From Halalkalibacter oceani (GTDB lineage: Bacteria > Bacillota > Bacilli > Bacillales > Bacillaceae_D), in NCBI RefSeq assembly GCF_023715605.1, contig NZ_JAMBOL010000004.1, positions 62,001-126,000 on the forward strand: DNA of 64,000 bases, in the 5' to 3' direction. Below are positions 33,560 through 41,923 of the stretch, piece after piece. Position numbers and translations under genes: made by a program. The number at the start of each line of letters is the position of its first letter. The first letter of the stretch is position 1. The notes beneath the pieces are model-generated. The model saw nothing but the letters and a program-made list of their open reading frames with translations, ran no database searches and was not told the origin of the DNA.

Positions 33560-34667
33560 AATTAACCTCGCAGCACGCTAAATCCTCAAGCAGCATTTGG
33601 TTATTTTCATACTCTGCAAGTACCTCTTCCTTCATGTCATAGCCCCATCTTGTAAACAGCTGCTTGACGACCGCCGCATACCGTGCCCGAAATTTGTAAA
33701 TGAAGCAAAATACGGCGGAACGGTGCTGAACACTCGGACCTATTAAAAAGAGTCCTTCCGTTACCGTAGATTCATCAGCCTCCTCCGTTACGAGCGGCTT
33801 GCCATTTTCCTGCCATTCAAACAGCGAAGCAATTTGCGTCGCTCCTGAAGCAAATCCTGTCGCTAAAATAGGCTGTCCCGTTGTTTGCAGCACCTCGCCA
33901 TTATCAAGCTCGACATCGTAGCCTGCATGATGTTGCGCGATTTTGGTTACTTTTCTGTTCTCCTTAAAAGAGACCCGTCCTGATTGAATCGCAACCTCCA
34001 TTCTTTCATATGTGTACGGAGAAAGGGTCAAGCTCGGATCAGCGACCTTGTCATTCATTGACGTTTCCGTAACAACGGTTACTTGACTACCATTTCGGGC
34101 AAGATGAAAAGCGGCATCTGCGCCACTTTCCCCGCCGCCAACAACAACATAGTGAGCTTTCGCCAGCGCTTCATAGGAATCAACGTGCCCTACATGAAGC
34201 CCATGATGAGCTCCTTCTATTCCCGTTGCCCGAGGAAACTGAAATTCGCCGGTCGCCCAGAACAGCGCTTCACACGTCCATGTATCAGAATCAGTTTCGA
34301 CAGTAAACAAGCGGCCTTTTTTTGAAACAGCGGTCACCATCGTCTTTTCTTTCACCTTCAAGTCGAAGTGATCAGCAAGCAATTCAAGATAGTCGGCATA
34401 TTCATCCCCATTTAGATGCTCTTTCCGAAAGGTATAAGCGGGCGATGTACCCGGAGTGACTGCGTTCAGGTCGAGGGCACCAAAGCCTTGTCCCGTAAAT
34501 GAAGGGGTAATAAATCTCATTTCCCTCGGCCATCTTCTAAACGTAGAGCCGATTTCATCACCTTCTAACATGAGATAAGAGGTAAATCCCAGCTTTTTCA
34601 GGAGAATGGCAAGGCCAATCCCGGCAGGTCCGGCCCCAACGATGATGATTTTCTGATGGTGAATCAT
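33549..34667 (-). CDS. FAD/NAD(P)-dependent oxidoreductase (CzcO-like) with Cys-rich C-terminus
   Basis: About 372 residues. It opens HQKIIIVGAGPAGIGLAILLK, an FAD-binding Rossmann fold; a second dinucleotide motif VVVGGGESGADAAFHLA (NAD(P)H) is near residue 175, and ILATGFASG is the late ATG motif. This is the COG2072 group named after CzcO, a flavoprotein linked to cation transport genes. The last residues, CCEVNCEC, form a Cys cluster suited to metal binding or a redox relay. I chose the ATG at 34667 with TGGAGG upstream. It sits between the zinc-binding lipoprotein and the FeoB-like permease genes, and the operator upstream suggests expression under zinc shortage. What it oxidises is unknown. 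Confidence 0.85.
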   Translation of the reverse strand: MIHHQKIIIVGAGPAGIGLAILLKKLGFTSYLMLEGDEIGSTFRRWPREMRFITPSFTGQGFGALDLNAVTPGTSPAYTFRKEHLNGDEYADYLELLADHFDLKVKEKTMVTAVSKKGRLFTVETDSDTWTCEALFWATGEFQFPRATGIEGAHHGLHVGHVDSYEALAKAHYVVVGGGESGADAAFHLARNGSQVTVVTETSMNDKVADPSLTLSPYTYERMEVAIQSGRVSFKENRKVTKIAQHHAGYDVELDNGEVLQTTGQPILATGFASGATQIASLFEWQENGKPLVTEEADESTVTEGLFLIGPSVQHRSAVFCFIYKFRARYAAVVKQLFTRWGYDMKEEVLAEYENNQMLLEDLACCEVNCEC

Positions 34668-34688
34668 TTTGTAAAACCTCCATAAAAG

Positions 34689-34727
34689 GAATGAGCAGTG
34701 CTGATTTGAACAGCCTTGCTCATTCCT
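34689..34727 (-). terminator. Intra-operon attenuating hairpin between znuA-like and flavoprotein genes
   Basis: AGGAATGAGCA pairs with TGCTCATTCCT, with an inner GCTG/CAGC stem, then TTTT on the minus strand. It lies between the lipoprotein stop (34745) and the ribosome site of the flavoprotein gene. It probably lowers expression of the two downstream genes relative to the lipoprotein. Confidence 0.75.
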
Positions 34728-34744
34728 CATTTTTTATCGCGCGA

Positions 34745-36193
34745 TTACTCAGCCTTTAACACCGTACGCAATGTTTCAATGTTTTCTTCCATAAGCGAAA
34801 AATAATCCGCGCCGGCTTCTACATTTTCCGTTGTTAATGCTTCAAGCGGGTGAAGATAAAGTGACTCCGCTTCTAAATAATCCTGAACGGTTTGCGCCAC
34901 CGCCGGAGAAATATTCGGCTCAAACAAAACATATTCAAGCCCCAGCTCCTCTGCCTGCTCAATCGTTTCAATCAGCTGCTGCTGTGTAGGCTCATTTGTC
35001 GGAGAAAGCCCGGCAATCCCGATTTGCTTGATGCCATAACGCGCTTCCCAATAGCCGTATCCGGCATGAGAAACGATAAACGTATCAATTTGCGCATTTG
35101 CAGCAACTTCTTGAAATTGTTGGTCGAGCTCTTCAAATTGCCCGCGAAGCTCTTCAAAGTTCGCTTCAAAGTACTCTTCCTGCTCAGGCATTAGCTCAAC
35201 GAGTAAATGTTTAATTTGCTCAGCCATCTCGATGGAAAGAACCGGATCAAGCCAGACATGCGGATCATGATCGCCATGAACATGTCCGTGATCATCATGC
35301 TCATGACCGTGGTCGTGCTCTTCCCCATGCTCATGATCGTGATCATCATGATGATCATGAATGGCAATTGCAATAGGCTCACTTTGCGCCACGACCTCAT
35401 GATCGTCACCGAAAAGCTTTACTTGAATCAACTGCCCATCTTCCGCTACTCCTTCGTACGTGTTCGTTCCATTGTCAGGTACCACTTCCCACGCATCGTC
35501 ACTCTCTGGATCTTCACCTGGCGCCAGTGTATACCAATGCCAATGATCGTGACCACTTTCCTCAATTTCATGGGCGGTTAAATGAACATGATCGCCTGTA
35601 TGATAATGGTCTTTTACCCCTTCAATGCGCATAGTGCCACTCTCGACTTCCCCATCGTCGTGATTATGCTCATGCGCGTGCTCCTCTTCTGCACCATGGT
35701 CATGGTCGTGCTCCTCTTCTACACCGTGCTCATGGTCATGGTCGTCCTCATGTTCATGCGCATGTCCGTCCTCTTCCCCGTGTCCGTGATCATGATCATG
35801 ATGATGGTTATCTTCGATTAACTCAACACCTGCACTCGCTTCGAGAACCGCTACTCCTTCATTTGCGACAGCCTCGACAATCCGGTCGGCAAAAGCCTCA
35901 ATCCCTGCGCCATTGTAAATAAAGGCATCTGCTTCGGCGACGGCAACCATTTCATTAGGGGTAGGCTCGTATGTATGGGCGTCGGCGCCGACCGGTACGA
36001 TATTTGTCACCTCAACGAAATCCCCGCCAATTTTCTTCGTCCAATCCTCCAACGGAAAAATCGAGGTCATGATCGTCAGCTGTTCCTCTGTTTCTTGACT
36101 TTCTTCCACTTCATCCGCAGTATCTGTCTCTGTGTTTGAGCACGCATTTAATAAAAGCAATGCCGTTGCTGCTACCATGAAAAACTTTTTCAA
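34745..36193 (-). CDS. ZnuA-type zinc-binding lipoprotein with enlarged His-rich insertion
   Basis: A 482-residue solute-binding lipoprotein (lipobox LNAC at residue 18). Metal ligands of the cluster A-I fold are visible: His in GADAHTYEP (about 77), HVWLDP (about 312), SHAGYGYW (about 376) and an acidic ligand near VLFEPNISP (about 435). Ordinary ZnuA proteins are about 310 residues. The extra length is two His/Asp/Glu-rich stretches (about 131-180 and 277-308) around an extra beta domain of about 90 residues that is itself rich in His near its start (DHYHTGDHVHLTAHE). It would scavenge zinc outside the membrane. The TTG start has GAGGGG eight bases upstream. No znuB or znuC is nearby. Confidence 0.9.
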   Translation of the reverse strand: MKKFFMVAATALLLLNACSNTETDTADEVEESQETEEQLTIMTSIFPLEDWTKKIGGDFVEVTNIVPVGADAHTYEPTPNEMVAVAEADAFIYNGAGIEAFADRIVEAVANEGVAVLEASAGVELIEDNHHHDHDHGHGEEDGHAHEHEDDHDHEHGVEEEHDHDHGAEEEHAHEHNHDDGEVESGTMRIEGVKDHYHTGDHVHLTAHEIEESGHDHWHWYTLAPGEDPESDDAWEVVPDNGTNTYEGVAEDGQLIQVKLFGDDHEVVAQSEPIAIAIHDHHDDHDHEHGEEHDHGHEHDDHGHVHGDHDPHVWLDPVLSIEMAEQIKHLLVELMPEQEEYFEANFEELRGQFEELDQQFQEVAANAQIDTFIVSHAGYGYWEARYGIKQIGIAGLSPTNEPTQQQLIETIEQAEELGLEYVLFEPNISPAVAQTVQDYLEAESLYLHPLEALTTENVEAGADYFSLMEENIETLRTVLKAE

Positions 36194-36212
36194 CCTAAAA
36201 ACCCCTCTCTTT

Positions 36213-36232
36213 TTTCGAAAGCATTACGATTT
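36213..36232. promoter_or_regulatory. Possible half Zur site close to the znuA-like start
   Basis: On the minus strand AAATCGTAATG matches the left half of the Bacillus Zur box, but the right half is poor. It lies 20-40 bp before the start codon. Confidence 0.35.
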
Positions 36233-36298
36233 ACAACTCAAAAAAATTTCTTACTCTATCTCATTCAATTCTGCCAAGTATTTCTTCACCCCATCTCT

Positions 36299-36321
36299 TA
36301 AAACGTAATTATTACGAATTA
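36299..36321. promoter_or_regulatory. Zur-like operator upstream of the znuA-like operon
   Basis: CGTAAT-T-ATTACG is a perfect inverted repeat inside an A/T context. It matches the core of the known B. subtilis Zur box (AAATCGTAATNATTACGATTT), including its spacing. It lies about 110 bp upstream of the lipoprotein start. Confidence 0.8.
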
Positions 36322-36397
36322 TATCAGCTACTCCGCCTACTGACAACTATAAACTCTGGAAATGCCTGTTAAAAACAGGGCCGGCTTCCTGCTTGAT

Positions 36398-36928
36398 TTA
36401 TTGATCGCGATAGATCGCACTTCCCGTCGCTCCTGTTTGCCCAAGGTACTTTCCTTTGTACGGATCTGCTTGCCCGTTTACTTCGGCAATGACGATTTGA
36501 CAAATTCTCCGGCCGACAGACAGCTTAATCGGGAGTTCGCTCGCATTGAAAAGCTCCAGGGTGATCTGCCCGGAAAATCCCGGATCAACCCAGCCGGCAT
36601 TTTGAATAAACAGCCCGAGACGGCCAATTGAACTTCTTCCTTCGACAAAGGCCGTTAAATAAGGAGGAAGTGTTATTGTTTCGATCGTTGTTGCTAAAAT
36701 AAACGAGTGAGCCGGGAGTATGAGTGTTCCATTATCCGCTGTGATTTCGCGATAGGAAATCGGTGTGTCCAACGTAATCAGGCTTTCTTTATGCCCGTCA
36801 ATTGTCAGAAAATGATCGCTCAGCCTTAAATCAATCGAAGCAGGCTGAATTTGCTTATCATTGATTGGCGCAATCGTTATTTCATTTTGCTTGATTTTTT
36901 CAAAAATTGATTTACCGGTTAAAATCAC
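36398..36928 (-). CDS. dcd: dCTP deaminase-family protein in the Zur-type operon
   Basis: About 176 residues with dCTP deaminase/dUTPase trimer motifs: [10 protein letters not shown] (about residue 28), [11 protein letters not shown] (about 75), [20 protein letters not shown] (about 96) with the catalytic Glu equivalent, and the tail [14 protein letters not shown]. It deaminates dCTP to dUTP on the way to dTMP and needs magnesium, not zinc. I chose the GTG at 36928 (start VILTGK, as in other Dcd proteins); an ATG at 36967 lacks a ribosome site. It follows the COG0523 GTPase by 14 bp, so it shares that gene's Zur-like operator. A substitute for the zinc-dependent dCMP deaminase route is my inference. 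Confidence 0.85.
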   Translation of the reverse strand: MILTGKSIFEKIKQNEITIAPINDKQIQPASIDLRLSDHFLTIDGHKESLITLDTPISYREITADNGTLILPAHSFILATTIETITLPPYLTAFVEGRSSIGRLGLFIQNAGWVDPGFSGQITLELFNASELPIKLSVGRRICQIVIAEVNGQADPYKGKYLGQTGATGSAIYRDQ

Positions 36929-36942
36929 CTTTGTCCCTACTT

Positions 36943-38145
36943 TCAGCTTGGCCTTTGGACATTCCATTGAAATGGATCATCGAGCGTTTGCCAATCCTGC
37001 ATCATTTCCGTATCTGTTAATAAACAATCGTCCAATTCTTTAGTTACTGTTTCTTTGTCCAGTTCTGTGCCGATCAACACCAGCTTCGTATGCCGATCAC
37101 CATATTGATCGTTCCACTCCTGCAGAAGATCAGGATTATCTTTTAAAATTTGCTGTTGCTCATGAAGTGGTAAACCGGCGACCCAATAAGAGATGGGCTC
37201 GACTGAGACAGATGGCCCGGCCTGCGACATAAGCAGTGCCAAATTATTTCTGCTCGCGCACCAGACGATTCCTTTCGCTCTGACCACATTATCCGGCATG
37301 GATTGAAGCCAATTGTAAAAACGCATCGTGTGAAAAGGCTCCCGCCGGTAATAGACGAAAGAAGAGATTCCGTACTCTTCTGTTTCCGGAGTATGCTCGG
37401 CATGTCCTGCTGTCAACTCGCGAATCCATCCTGCCGAACTGCTTGCTTCTTCAAAATTAAACAGCTTCGTATCCAATATTTCCATCGGATCGACTTCGGC
37501 CTTAACAGAGCGAATGATTTTCGCTTTTGGTTGCAATGTTTTCAACACGACTTCCAATTTCTCCAGTTCCTCTTCCGATACAAGATCACACTTATTCAAA
37601 ATAAGCACATCGCAAAATTCGATCTGATCGATCAGCAAATCGGCAATTTCTCGTGCATCATCCTCTCCAAGTGCTTCCTTACGATCAAGCAAGCTGTCCC
37701 CTGAGCGAAAATCATGCCAAAAACGATTTGCATCGACGACCGTAACCATTGTATCCAACCGGCAAAATTTTGTTAAATCAATGTTAAGCTCTTCATCAAT
37801 ATACGAGAATGTTTGCGCCACCGGGATCGGTTCACTAATCCCCGTCGATTCAATGACGATGTAATCAATATTTCCTGCTTTTGCTAACTTCTCCACTTCA
37901 ATTAATAAATCTTCTCTTAACGTACAGCAAATGCATCCATTCGACATTTCGACTAATTTTTCTTCTGTTCGCGACAGCTCTCCACCTTGCTTCACTAATT
38001 CAGCATCGATGTTTACCTCACTCATATCATTGACGATGACCGCTACCTTCAACCCTTGCCGGTTTTTTAGAATATGATTTAGTAAAGTTGTTTTCCCAGA
38101 GCCAAGATAGCCGCTTAATACCGTTACGGGAATCACTGTTTTCAT
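36943..38145 (-). CDS. COG0523 (CobW/YciC-like) metallochaperone GTPase
   Basis: About 400 residues. Walker A is [15 protein letters not shown] (about residue 10), the diagnostic metal-binding CxCC is in [13 protein letters not shown] (about 68), Walker B/switch [10 protein letters not shown] follows, and the base motif is NKCDLV. The C-terminal CobW_C domain starts near residue 275. In Bacilli, the YciC/ZagA type delivers zinc to client enzymes when zinc is scarce. I chose the ATG at 38145 with GAGGAGG upstream. A Zur-like box lies directly before the gene, and the dcd gene follows in the same operon. Confidence 0.92.
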   Translation of the reverse strand: MKTVIPVTVLSGYLGSGKTTLLNHILKNRQGLKVAVIVNDMSEVNIDAELVKQGGELSRTEEKLVEMSNGCICCTLREDLLIEVEKLAKAGNIDYIVIESTGISEPIPVAQTFSYIDEELNIDLTKFCRLDTMVTVVDANRFWHDFRSGDSLLDRKEALGEDDAREIADLLIDQIEFCDVLILNKCDLVSEEELEKLEVVLKTLQPKAKIIRSVKAEVDPMEILDTKLFNFEEASSSAGWIRELTAGHAEHTPETEEYGISSFVYYRREPFHTMRFYNWLQSMPDNVVRAKGIVWCASRNNLALLMSQAGPSVSVEPISYWVAGLPLHEQQQILKDNPDLLQEWNDQYGDRHTKLVLIGTELDKETVTKELDDCLLTDTEMMQDWQTLDDPFQWNVQRPS

Positions 38146-38158
38146 CTTATCCTCCTCA

Positions 38159-38181
38159 TAAATCGTAATCATTACTATTTA
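38159..38181. promoter_or_regulatory. Zur-like operator upstream of the COG0523-dcd operon
   Basis: AAATCGTAATCATTACTATTT matches the B. subtilis Zur box AAATCGTAATNATTACGATTT at all but one specified position. It lies 14-36 bp before the start codon. Confidence 0.88.
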
Positions 38182-38343
38182 TATAATAGAGAACGAGTGA
38201 TAGATTGTCAATCTGTGAATGAGAAACGATGCAAAAACGCTCTTCGACCTCGCTACCGGGATCGGGGCATTTTTTTTCTAGTGAGAAAGAGGAGGGATGC
38301 TTGATGATAAATAGAGAGAGCTATTCAAGACGGAAAGCAACGA
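38182..38343. other. Intergenic stretch without recognised feature
   Basis: Apart from the promoter region next to the Zur box, I see no gene or strong structure. A GGAGGG with a short ATG frame near 38290 stops after five codons. Confidence 0.4.
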
Positions 38344-38422
38344 GTTGCGCGCCTTGCTTACGCCTACGCTCATGGCAAAAAAGCTGCTGAAAAAGTGAAA
38401 ATCGTCCTTTTTCAGCAGCTTC
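38344..38422 (+). repeat. Truncated copy of repeat A with intact right end
   Basis: GAGTTGCGCGCCTTGCT matches the middle of repeat A. About 40 bp are then missing before CTACGCTCAT...AAAAGCTGCTGAAAAAGTG and the full terminal hairpin. The left end is absent. The hairpin lies just past the stop of the oxidoreductase gene (38447) and can serve as its terminator. Confidence 0.75.
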
Positions 38423-38446
38423 AACCAGAGGGATTTTAGCCAATCC

Positions 38447-39442
38447 CTATTCCGTTATTTTCAGCGCGATTTTTCCAAATTGCTCGGCGTCTTCCATTCT
38501 TTTCAATGCTTCTATTCCTTGCGATAATGGAAAAACCTGATCGATCACCGGCTTTATTTGATATCTTTTAATAAAATGAAGCATTTCTTTAAACTCATCT
38601 CGGCTTCCCATCGTCGTCCCGAGCATCGTAAATTGTCCGTAAAAAAAGCTGCGAATGTCAAGCTTGACCTCATCGCCGGCCGAGGCGCCAAACGTTACGA
38701 GTGTCCCGCCTTTGCGTAATTGACCGAGTGATTTATTGAAAGTGGCCGCCCCGACTGTTTCAATTACGATATCTGCTTTCTCTCCATTCAGCTCAGCATT
38801 CCAGTCATGTTCACTGGCAATCGCCACGTCCGCGCCAAGTTCGAGCGCTTTTTCCCGCTTTGCCTGCGAGCGCGACGTCACAATGACACGCGCTCCAATC
38901 GCTTTCGCGAATAACAAAAGAAAAGTAACAGCGCCGCTGCCGACCCCAGGCAGCAAAATCGTATCCTTCGGCTTGGCATGCGCTCTCGTAATCAGCGCCC
39001 TGTAGGCAGTAAGCGCCGCAAGAGACAGCACGCCTGCTTCCTCCCATGATAAGTGCTCCGGCTTTTTTTCCACATTGAACGCGGAAATAACAATAGATTC
39101 CGCGAAAGTCCCGTGATCAGGCAAGCCGACGATTTCGAATCCGTCCGGCGGCGCGGCACTTTTTGTGACCCAGCCGAGGCTCGGGTTAATAATGACTTCG
39201 TCGCCAGCCGCAACATCCGTCACGCCTTCTCCAACTTCTTCTATAATTCCGGCGCCATCCGAACCGATGATCAGACCCGGCGCCTCTTCCGGATGGCGTT
39301 CCAGCACGAAAAGATCCCGGTGATTAAGACCGGCATAAAGCAGTTTCACCTTTACTTCCCCTGCTGCCGGCTTCACTTCCTCGATCTCCTGATAGGCAAG
39401 CCCGGCCAACCCTCTTTTCCCTTGATGAACCAATGCTTTCAT
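38447..39442 (-). CDS. Quinone oxidoreductase-like zinc-type alcohol dehydrogenase superfamily protein
   Basis: About 331 residues of the MDR superfamily. The catalytic-domain opening AGLNHRDLFVL and SDGAGIIEEVGEGV (about residue 70) are typical. The nucleotide-binding motif is GVGSGAVTFLLLFAKAIGARV (about 168). The catalytic-zinc Cys is replaced (NHRD instead of CGTD), and the structural Cys quartet is absent, so it is a zinc-free quinone-reductase-like NADPH enzyme similar to B. subtilis YogA. The substrate is unknown. I chose the ATG at 39442, after AAAGGG. It is convergent to no gene; a repeat-A hairpin follows. Confidence 0.85.
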   Translation of the reverse strand: MKALVHQGKRGLAGLAYQEIEEVKPAAGEVKVKLLYAGLNHRDLFVLERHPEEAPGLIIGSDGAGIIEEVGEGVTDVAAGDEVIINPSLGWVTKSAAPPDGFEIVGLPDHGTFAESIVISAFNVEKKPEHLSWEEAGVLSLAALTAYRALITRAHAKPKDTILLPGVGSGAVTFLLLFAKAIGARVIVTSRSQAKREKALELGADVAIASEHDWNAELNGEKADIVIETVGAATFNKSLGQLRKGGTLVTFGASAGDEVKLDIRSFFYGQFTMLGTTMGSRDEFKEMLHFIKRYQIKPVIDQVFPLSQGIEALKRMEDAEQFGKIALKITE

Positions 39443-39459
39443 CCGTTCCACGCCCTTTA

Positions 39460-40104
39460 CTATGGAATATTATGTTCAATGAATTGATAAATAAAGATGG
39501 AAATGGTTAATAATGCTCCGCTTACTAAATATCCGCCGATGACGTCACTCGGATAATGGACCCCTAAATAAATCCGGCTGAACCCCATCAACAGAATGAT
39601 GCTGGCGGCCGCCCCTACGAGAAAACGGCGCGATTTCCGCTTTTTCAGATGACGCCAAAGTAAAAACGTTACCGCTCCATAAAGCGTAAAAGCCGCCATC
39701 GCATGGGCGCTCGGATAGCTGAATCCTGTCTCTTCAATCATCTCAATGATCGACGGCCGCTCCCGTTCAAAATACGACTTTAAAAGCACATTCAGCGTGA
39801 CCGAGCACAAAGAAACAGCAACGAAAAAAATGACGTCACGCTTTTTCTTCGTAAATAGGTACAGAATAAGTAGCATGACTGCTGAAAGAACGACAACCGG
39901 GATCGTTGAACCGATAAAGCTGAGCGCGATCAGCATAGCTGTTAAAAATGGATGCTCAAGCATTGAAACCCGCTGGATCAACGCTTCATCAAGAGCGAGT
40001 GTTGCGCCCGTGACAACCCCATAGGTCAGAAATAGAAAAAGCATGAGCAAAACGCCGCTGCAACGTAAAAGGAATGTCGATGATTTATGCTGCAATATTG
40101 TCAC
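39460..40104 (-). CDS. PAP2-superfamily membrane phosphatase
   Basis: A 214-residue protein with six helices and the three phosphatase motifs: KSYFERERP (about residue 112), PSAHAM (about 131) and SRIYLGVHYPSDV (about 177, catalytic His). Such enzymes remove phosphate from phosphatidylglycerol phosphate, undecaprenyl pyrophosphate or phosphatidate. Which one cannot be told from sequence. The final IPQ-less tail ends at the membrane. It is followed within 20 bp by the oxidoreductase gene in the same direction, so the pair could be one transcript. Confidence 0.88.
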   Translation of the reverse strand: MTILQHKSSTFLLRCSGVLLMLFLFLTYGVVTGATLALDEALIQRVSMLEHPFLTAMLIALSFIGSTIPVVVLSAVMLLILYLFTKKKRDVIFFVAVSLCSVTLNVLLKSYFERERPSIIEMIEETGFSYPSAHAMAAFTLYGAVTFLLWRHLKKRKSRRFLVGAAASIILLMGFSRIYLGVHYPSDVIGGYLVSGALLTISIFIYQFIEHNIP

Positions 40105-40287
40105 ACCTACTTGTGAGAGATTATGATAGTTGGATAAGTTTACCTCTTATTTTAGCGTTTTCTATCATTCAATTCAATCGGTTTGTTTTTTACGACAGCT
40201 CTCAGATTGCGTAACCTTGTCTATTCTTTCTTGCCCCGTTTTCGTATACTGAAACTACTAATTCTTTTGAAAAAGGGAGCTGATCGG

Positions 40288-40896
40288 ATGATGATTGATG
40301 GACTTGTATTGGCAGGCGGGCAATCGTCCCGCTATGGGAAGGCGAAAATGTTTGAACAATACAACGGAAAAGCATTTTATCAGCATAGCATCACCGCATT
40401 ATCAGAAGGCGGCTGCCGTTCTGTCTACATCGTGACAAACAGCGGGCTCGCTCCTTCTTTTTCTTCTGCCGATGCTGCGATTCTTGTTGAGGAAACAGCC
40501 CACCAGGGGCCGCTCGCTGCCCTGGCCTTTGCGATGGAACAGCTTCCCAGAACGGATTGGTTCTTTGTGCTTGCAGCTGATATTCCCTTTGTACGCGCTT
40601 CTTTGGTCGCCGACTTGATAAAAGAAATTGATTCCGCAAACCAAATCATCATCCCCGAGAGCGGAACGCGCCTTCAGCCATTGCTCGCTCTCTATCACCG
40701 CGACTGTCTCTCGATGATAAAACAGTTGCTTGCCAAAGGTTATCGGAGCTTTAAGCCTTTGTTACGGGAAGCGAGGCTGAAACGAGTTGCCTTCGCGGGC
40801 AATCAGGCAGATTTTATGAATATCAACTATCCGGAGGACCTCCGCGAGGCAAAGCGCCTTCTGTCCGACTTAAATGGCAAGGAAAAAATTGAGTAA
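40288..40896 (+). CDS. mobA: Molybdenum cofactor guanylyltransferase
   Basis: About 202 residues with a nucleotidyltransferase fold: LVLAGGQSSRYGKAKM (about residue 6, the GTP-binding loop; the usual GGxSxRMGxxK is slightly altered), GPLAALAFAMEQL (about 75), VLAADIPFV (about 95) and the closing NINYPEDL. It attaches GMP to molybdopterin to make the bis-MGD cofactor. No other molybdenum genes are adjacent, so a different small-molecule nucleotidyltransferase is a secondary possibility. I chose the first of two tandem ATGs at 40288, after GGGAGC. Confidence 0.82.
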   Translation: MMIDGLVLAGGQSSRYGKAKMFEQYNGKAFYQHSITALSEGGCRSVYIVTNSGLAPSFSSADAAILVEETAHQGPLAALAFAMEQLPRTDWFFVLAADIPFVRASLVADLIKEIDSANQIIIPESGTRLQPLLALYHRDCLSMIKQLLAKGYRSFKPLLREARLKRVAFAGNQADFMNINYPEDLREAKRLLSDLNGKEKIE

Positions 40897-40951
40897 AGAC
40901 CTCGCTCTCAGGGAATAGGATGAAAAATATCCCCTTGAAAGGAAGCTGTGA

Positions 40952-41854
40952 ATGGACAGGAAAAAAGCGTTGCTCGTCTATAATGCGCAGGCGGGACAAG
41001 CGAAAATCAACGACATTTTAAAAGATATTACGGACGTACTTGCTGCGGAATATCGGGAGCTGACGATGGTGCAAACCTTTCAGAAAGGCGACGGTGAGCG
41101 GATTTGCAGAGAGCGCGCCAGTGATTATGACCAGCTCTTTATTGTCGGAGGAGACGGAACGGTGCACGAATGTATCAACGGCTTAATGGACGTTACAAAA
41201 CCGCCTGTTGTCGGAATTTTCCCTGCCGGTACTTGCAATGATTTCTCCCGTACTCTCGGGATTCCGCAAACGATTGCCGAAGCAGCTGAAGTGATCAAAG
41301 CCGGTCAAACGCTGACATGTGACATCGGAAGCTGCAACAAGCGGTATTTCACGAATTTTGTCGGACTCGGCTTAATTACGACCGTCTCGGAAGAAACAAA
41401 TTCTACGTTGAAAAATTCAGTCGGTAAGCTGAGCTATTTTATTAGCGCGCTTCAATCGTTAAAAAAAGCCGAACCCTTTTCCTTTGCTTTGCAAACAGCC
41501 GAAAAAGTGGAACGAAGCGGGGAAGCGGTGATGATTCTGGCGATGAATGGCTATTCGTTAGGCACAGCCAATTTCCACCTTCCTGACTCCAAGCTCGATG
41601 ACAGCTTAATGGAGCTCTATATCATTCAGGAATCGGGACTGAAACTACTGAAAAATATGTATTACAAAACATTCACCGCAGATTGGACGAAAGAAGCGGA
41701 AGGAATCGAGCTGATTCGCACCTCCTCCTTTTCCTTGACGACTGCGGAGAAAATGGAGATTGATATGGACGGTGAAATTTATCAGACATCCCCGGCTGCA
41801 GTCGCCCTGCTCCCGCGGAAGCTGACATTTTTCATGAACAAGCTGACAGAATGA
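40952..41854 (+). CDS. Diacylglycerol kinase-family lipid kinase (YtlR/BmrU-like)
   Basis: A 300-residue kinase of the DAGK catalytic family. LLVYNAQAGQAKI is the first strand motif, LFIVGGDGTVHECINGL (about residue 68) the signature GGDGT, and GIFPAGTCNDFSRTLGI (about 90) the nucleotide loop. The C-terminal beta sandwich contains FVGLGLITTVSEET. It phosphorylates diacylglycerol or a related lipid at the inner membrane face. It is probably not the essential DgkB, given the short length and divergence, but this is uncertain. AAAGGAAG precedes the ATG. Confidence 0.87.
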   Translation: MDRKKALLVYNAQAGQAKINDILKDITDVLAAEYRELTMVQTFQKGDGERICRERASDYDQLFIVGGDGTVHECINGLMDVTKPPVVGIFPAGTCNDFSRTLGIPQTIAEAAEVIKAGQTLTCDIGSCNKRYFTNFVGLGLITTVSEETNSTLKNSVGKLSYFISALQSLKKAEPFSFALQTAEKVERSGEAVMILAMNGYSLGTANFHLPDSKLDDSLMELYIIQESGLKLLKNMYYKTFTADWTKEAEGIELIRTSSFSLTTAEKMEIDMDGEIYQTSPAAVALLPRKLTFFMNKLTE

Positions 41855-41923
41855 TGCATAATTTTTGACCTTTGGAAAATCCTAATACTTGTTCATAAAT
41901 CTAACTTGAATGGAGTGACCAGG

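Noticed and set aside
35207-35821. Methionine-rich frames on the plus strand within the ZnuA-like gene
   Set aside because: They are antisense to CAT/GAT codons of the His/Asp-rich stretches, which read as ATG/ATC on the other strand. No ribosome site or family resemblance.
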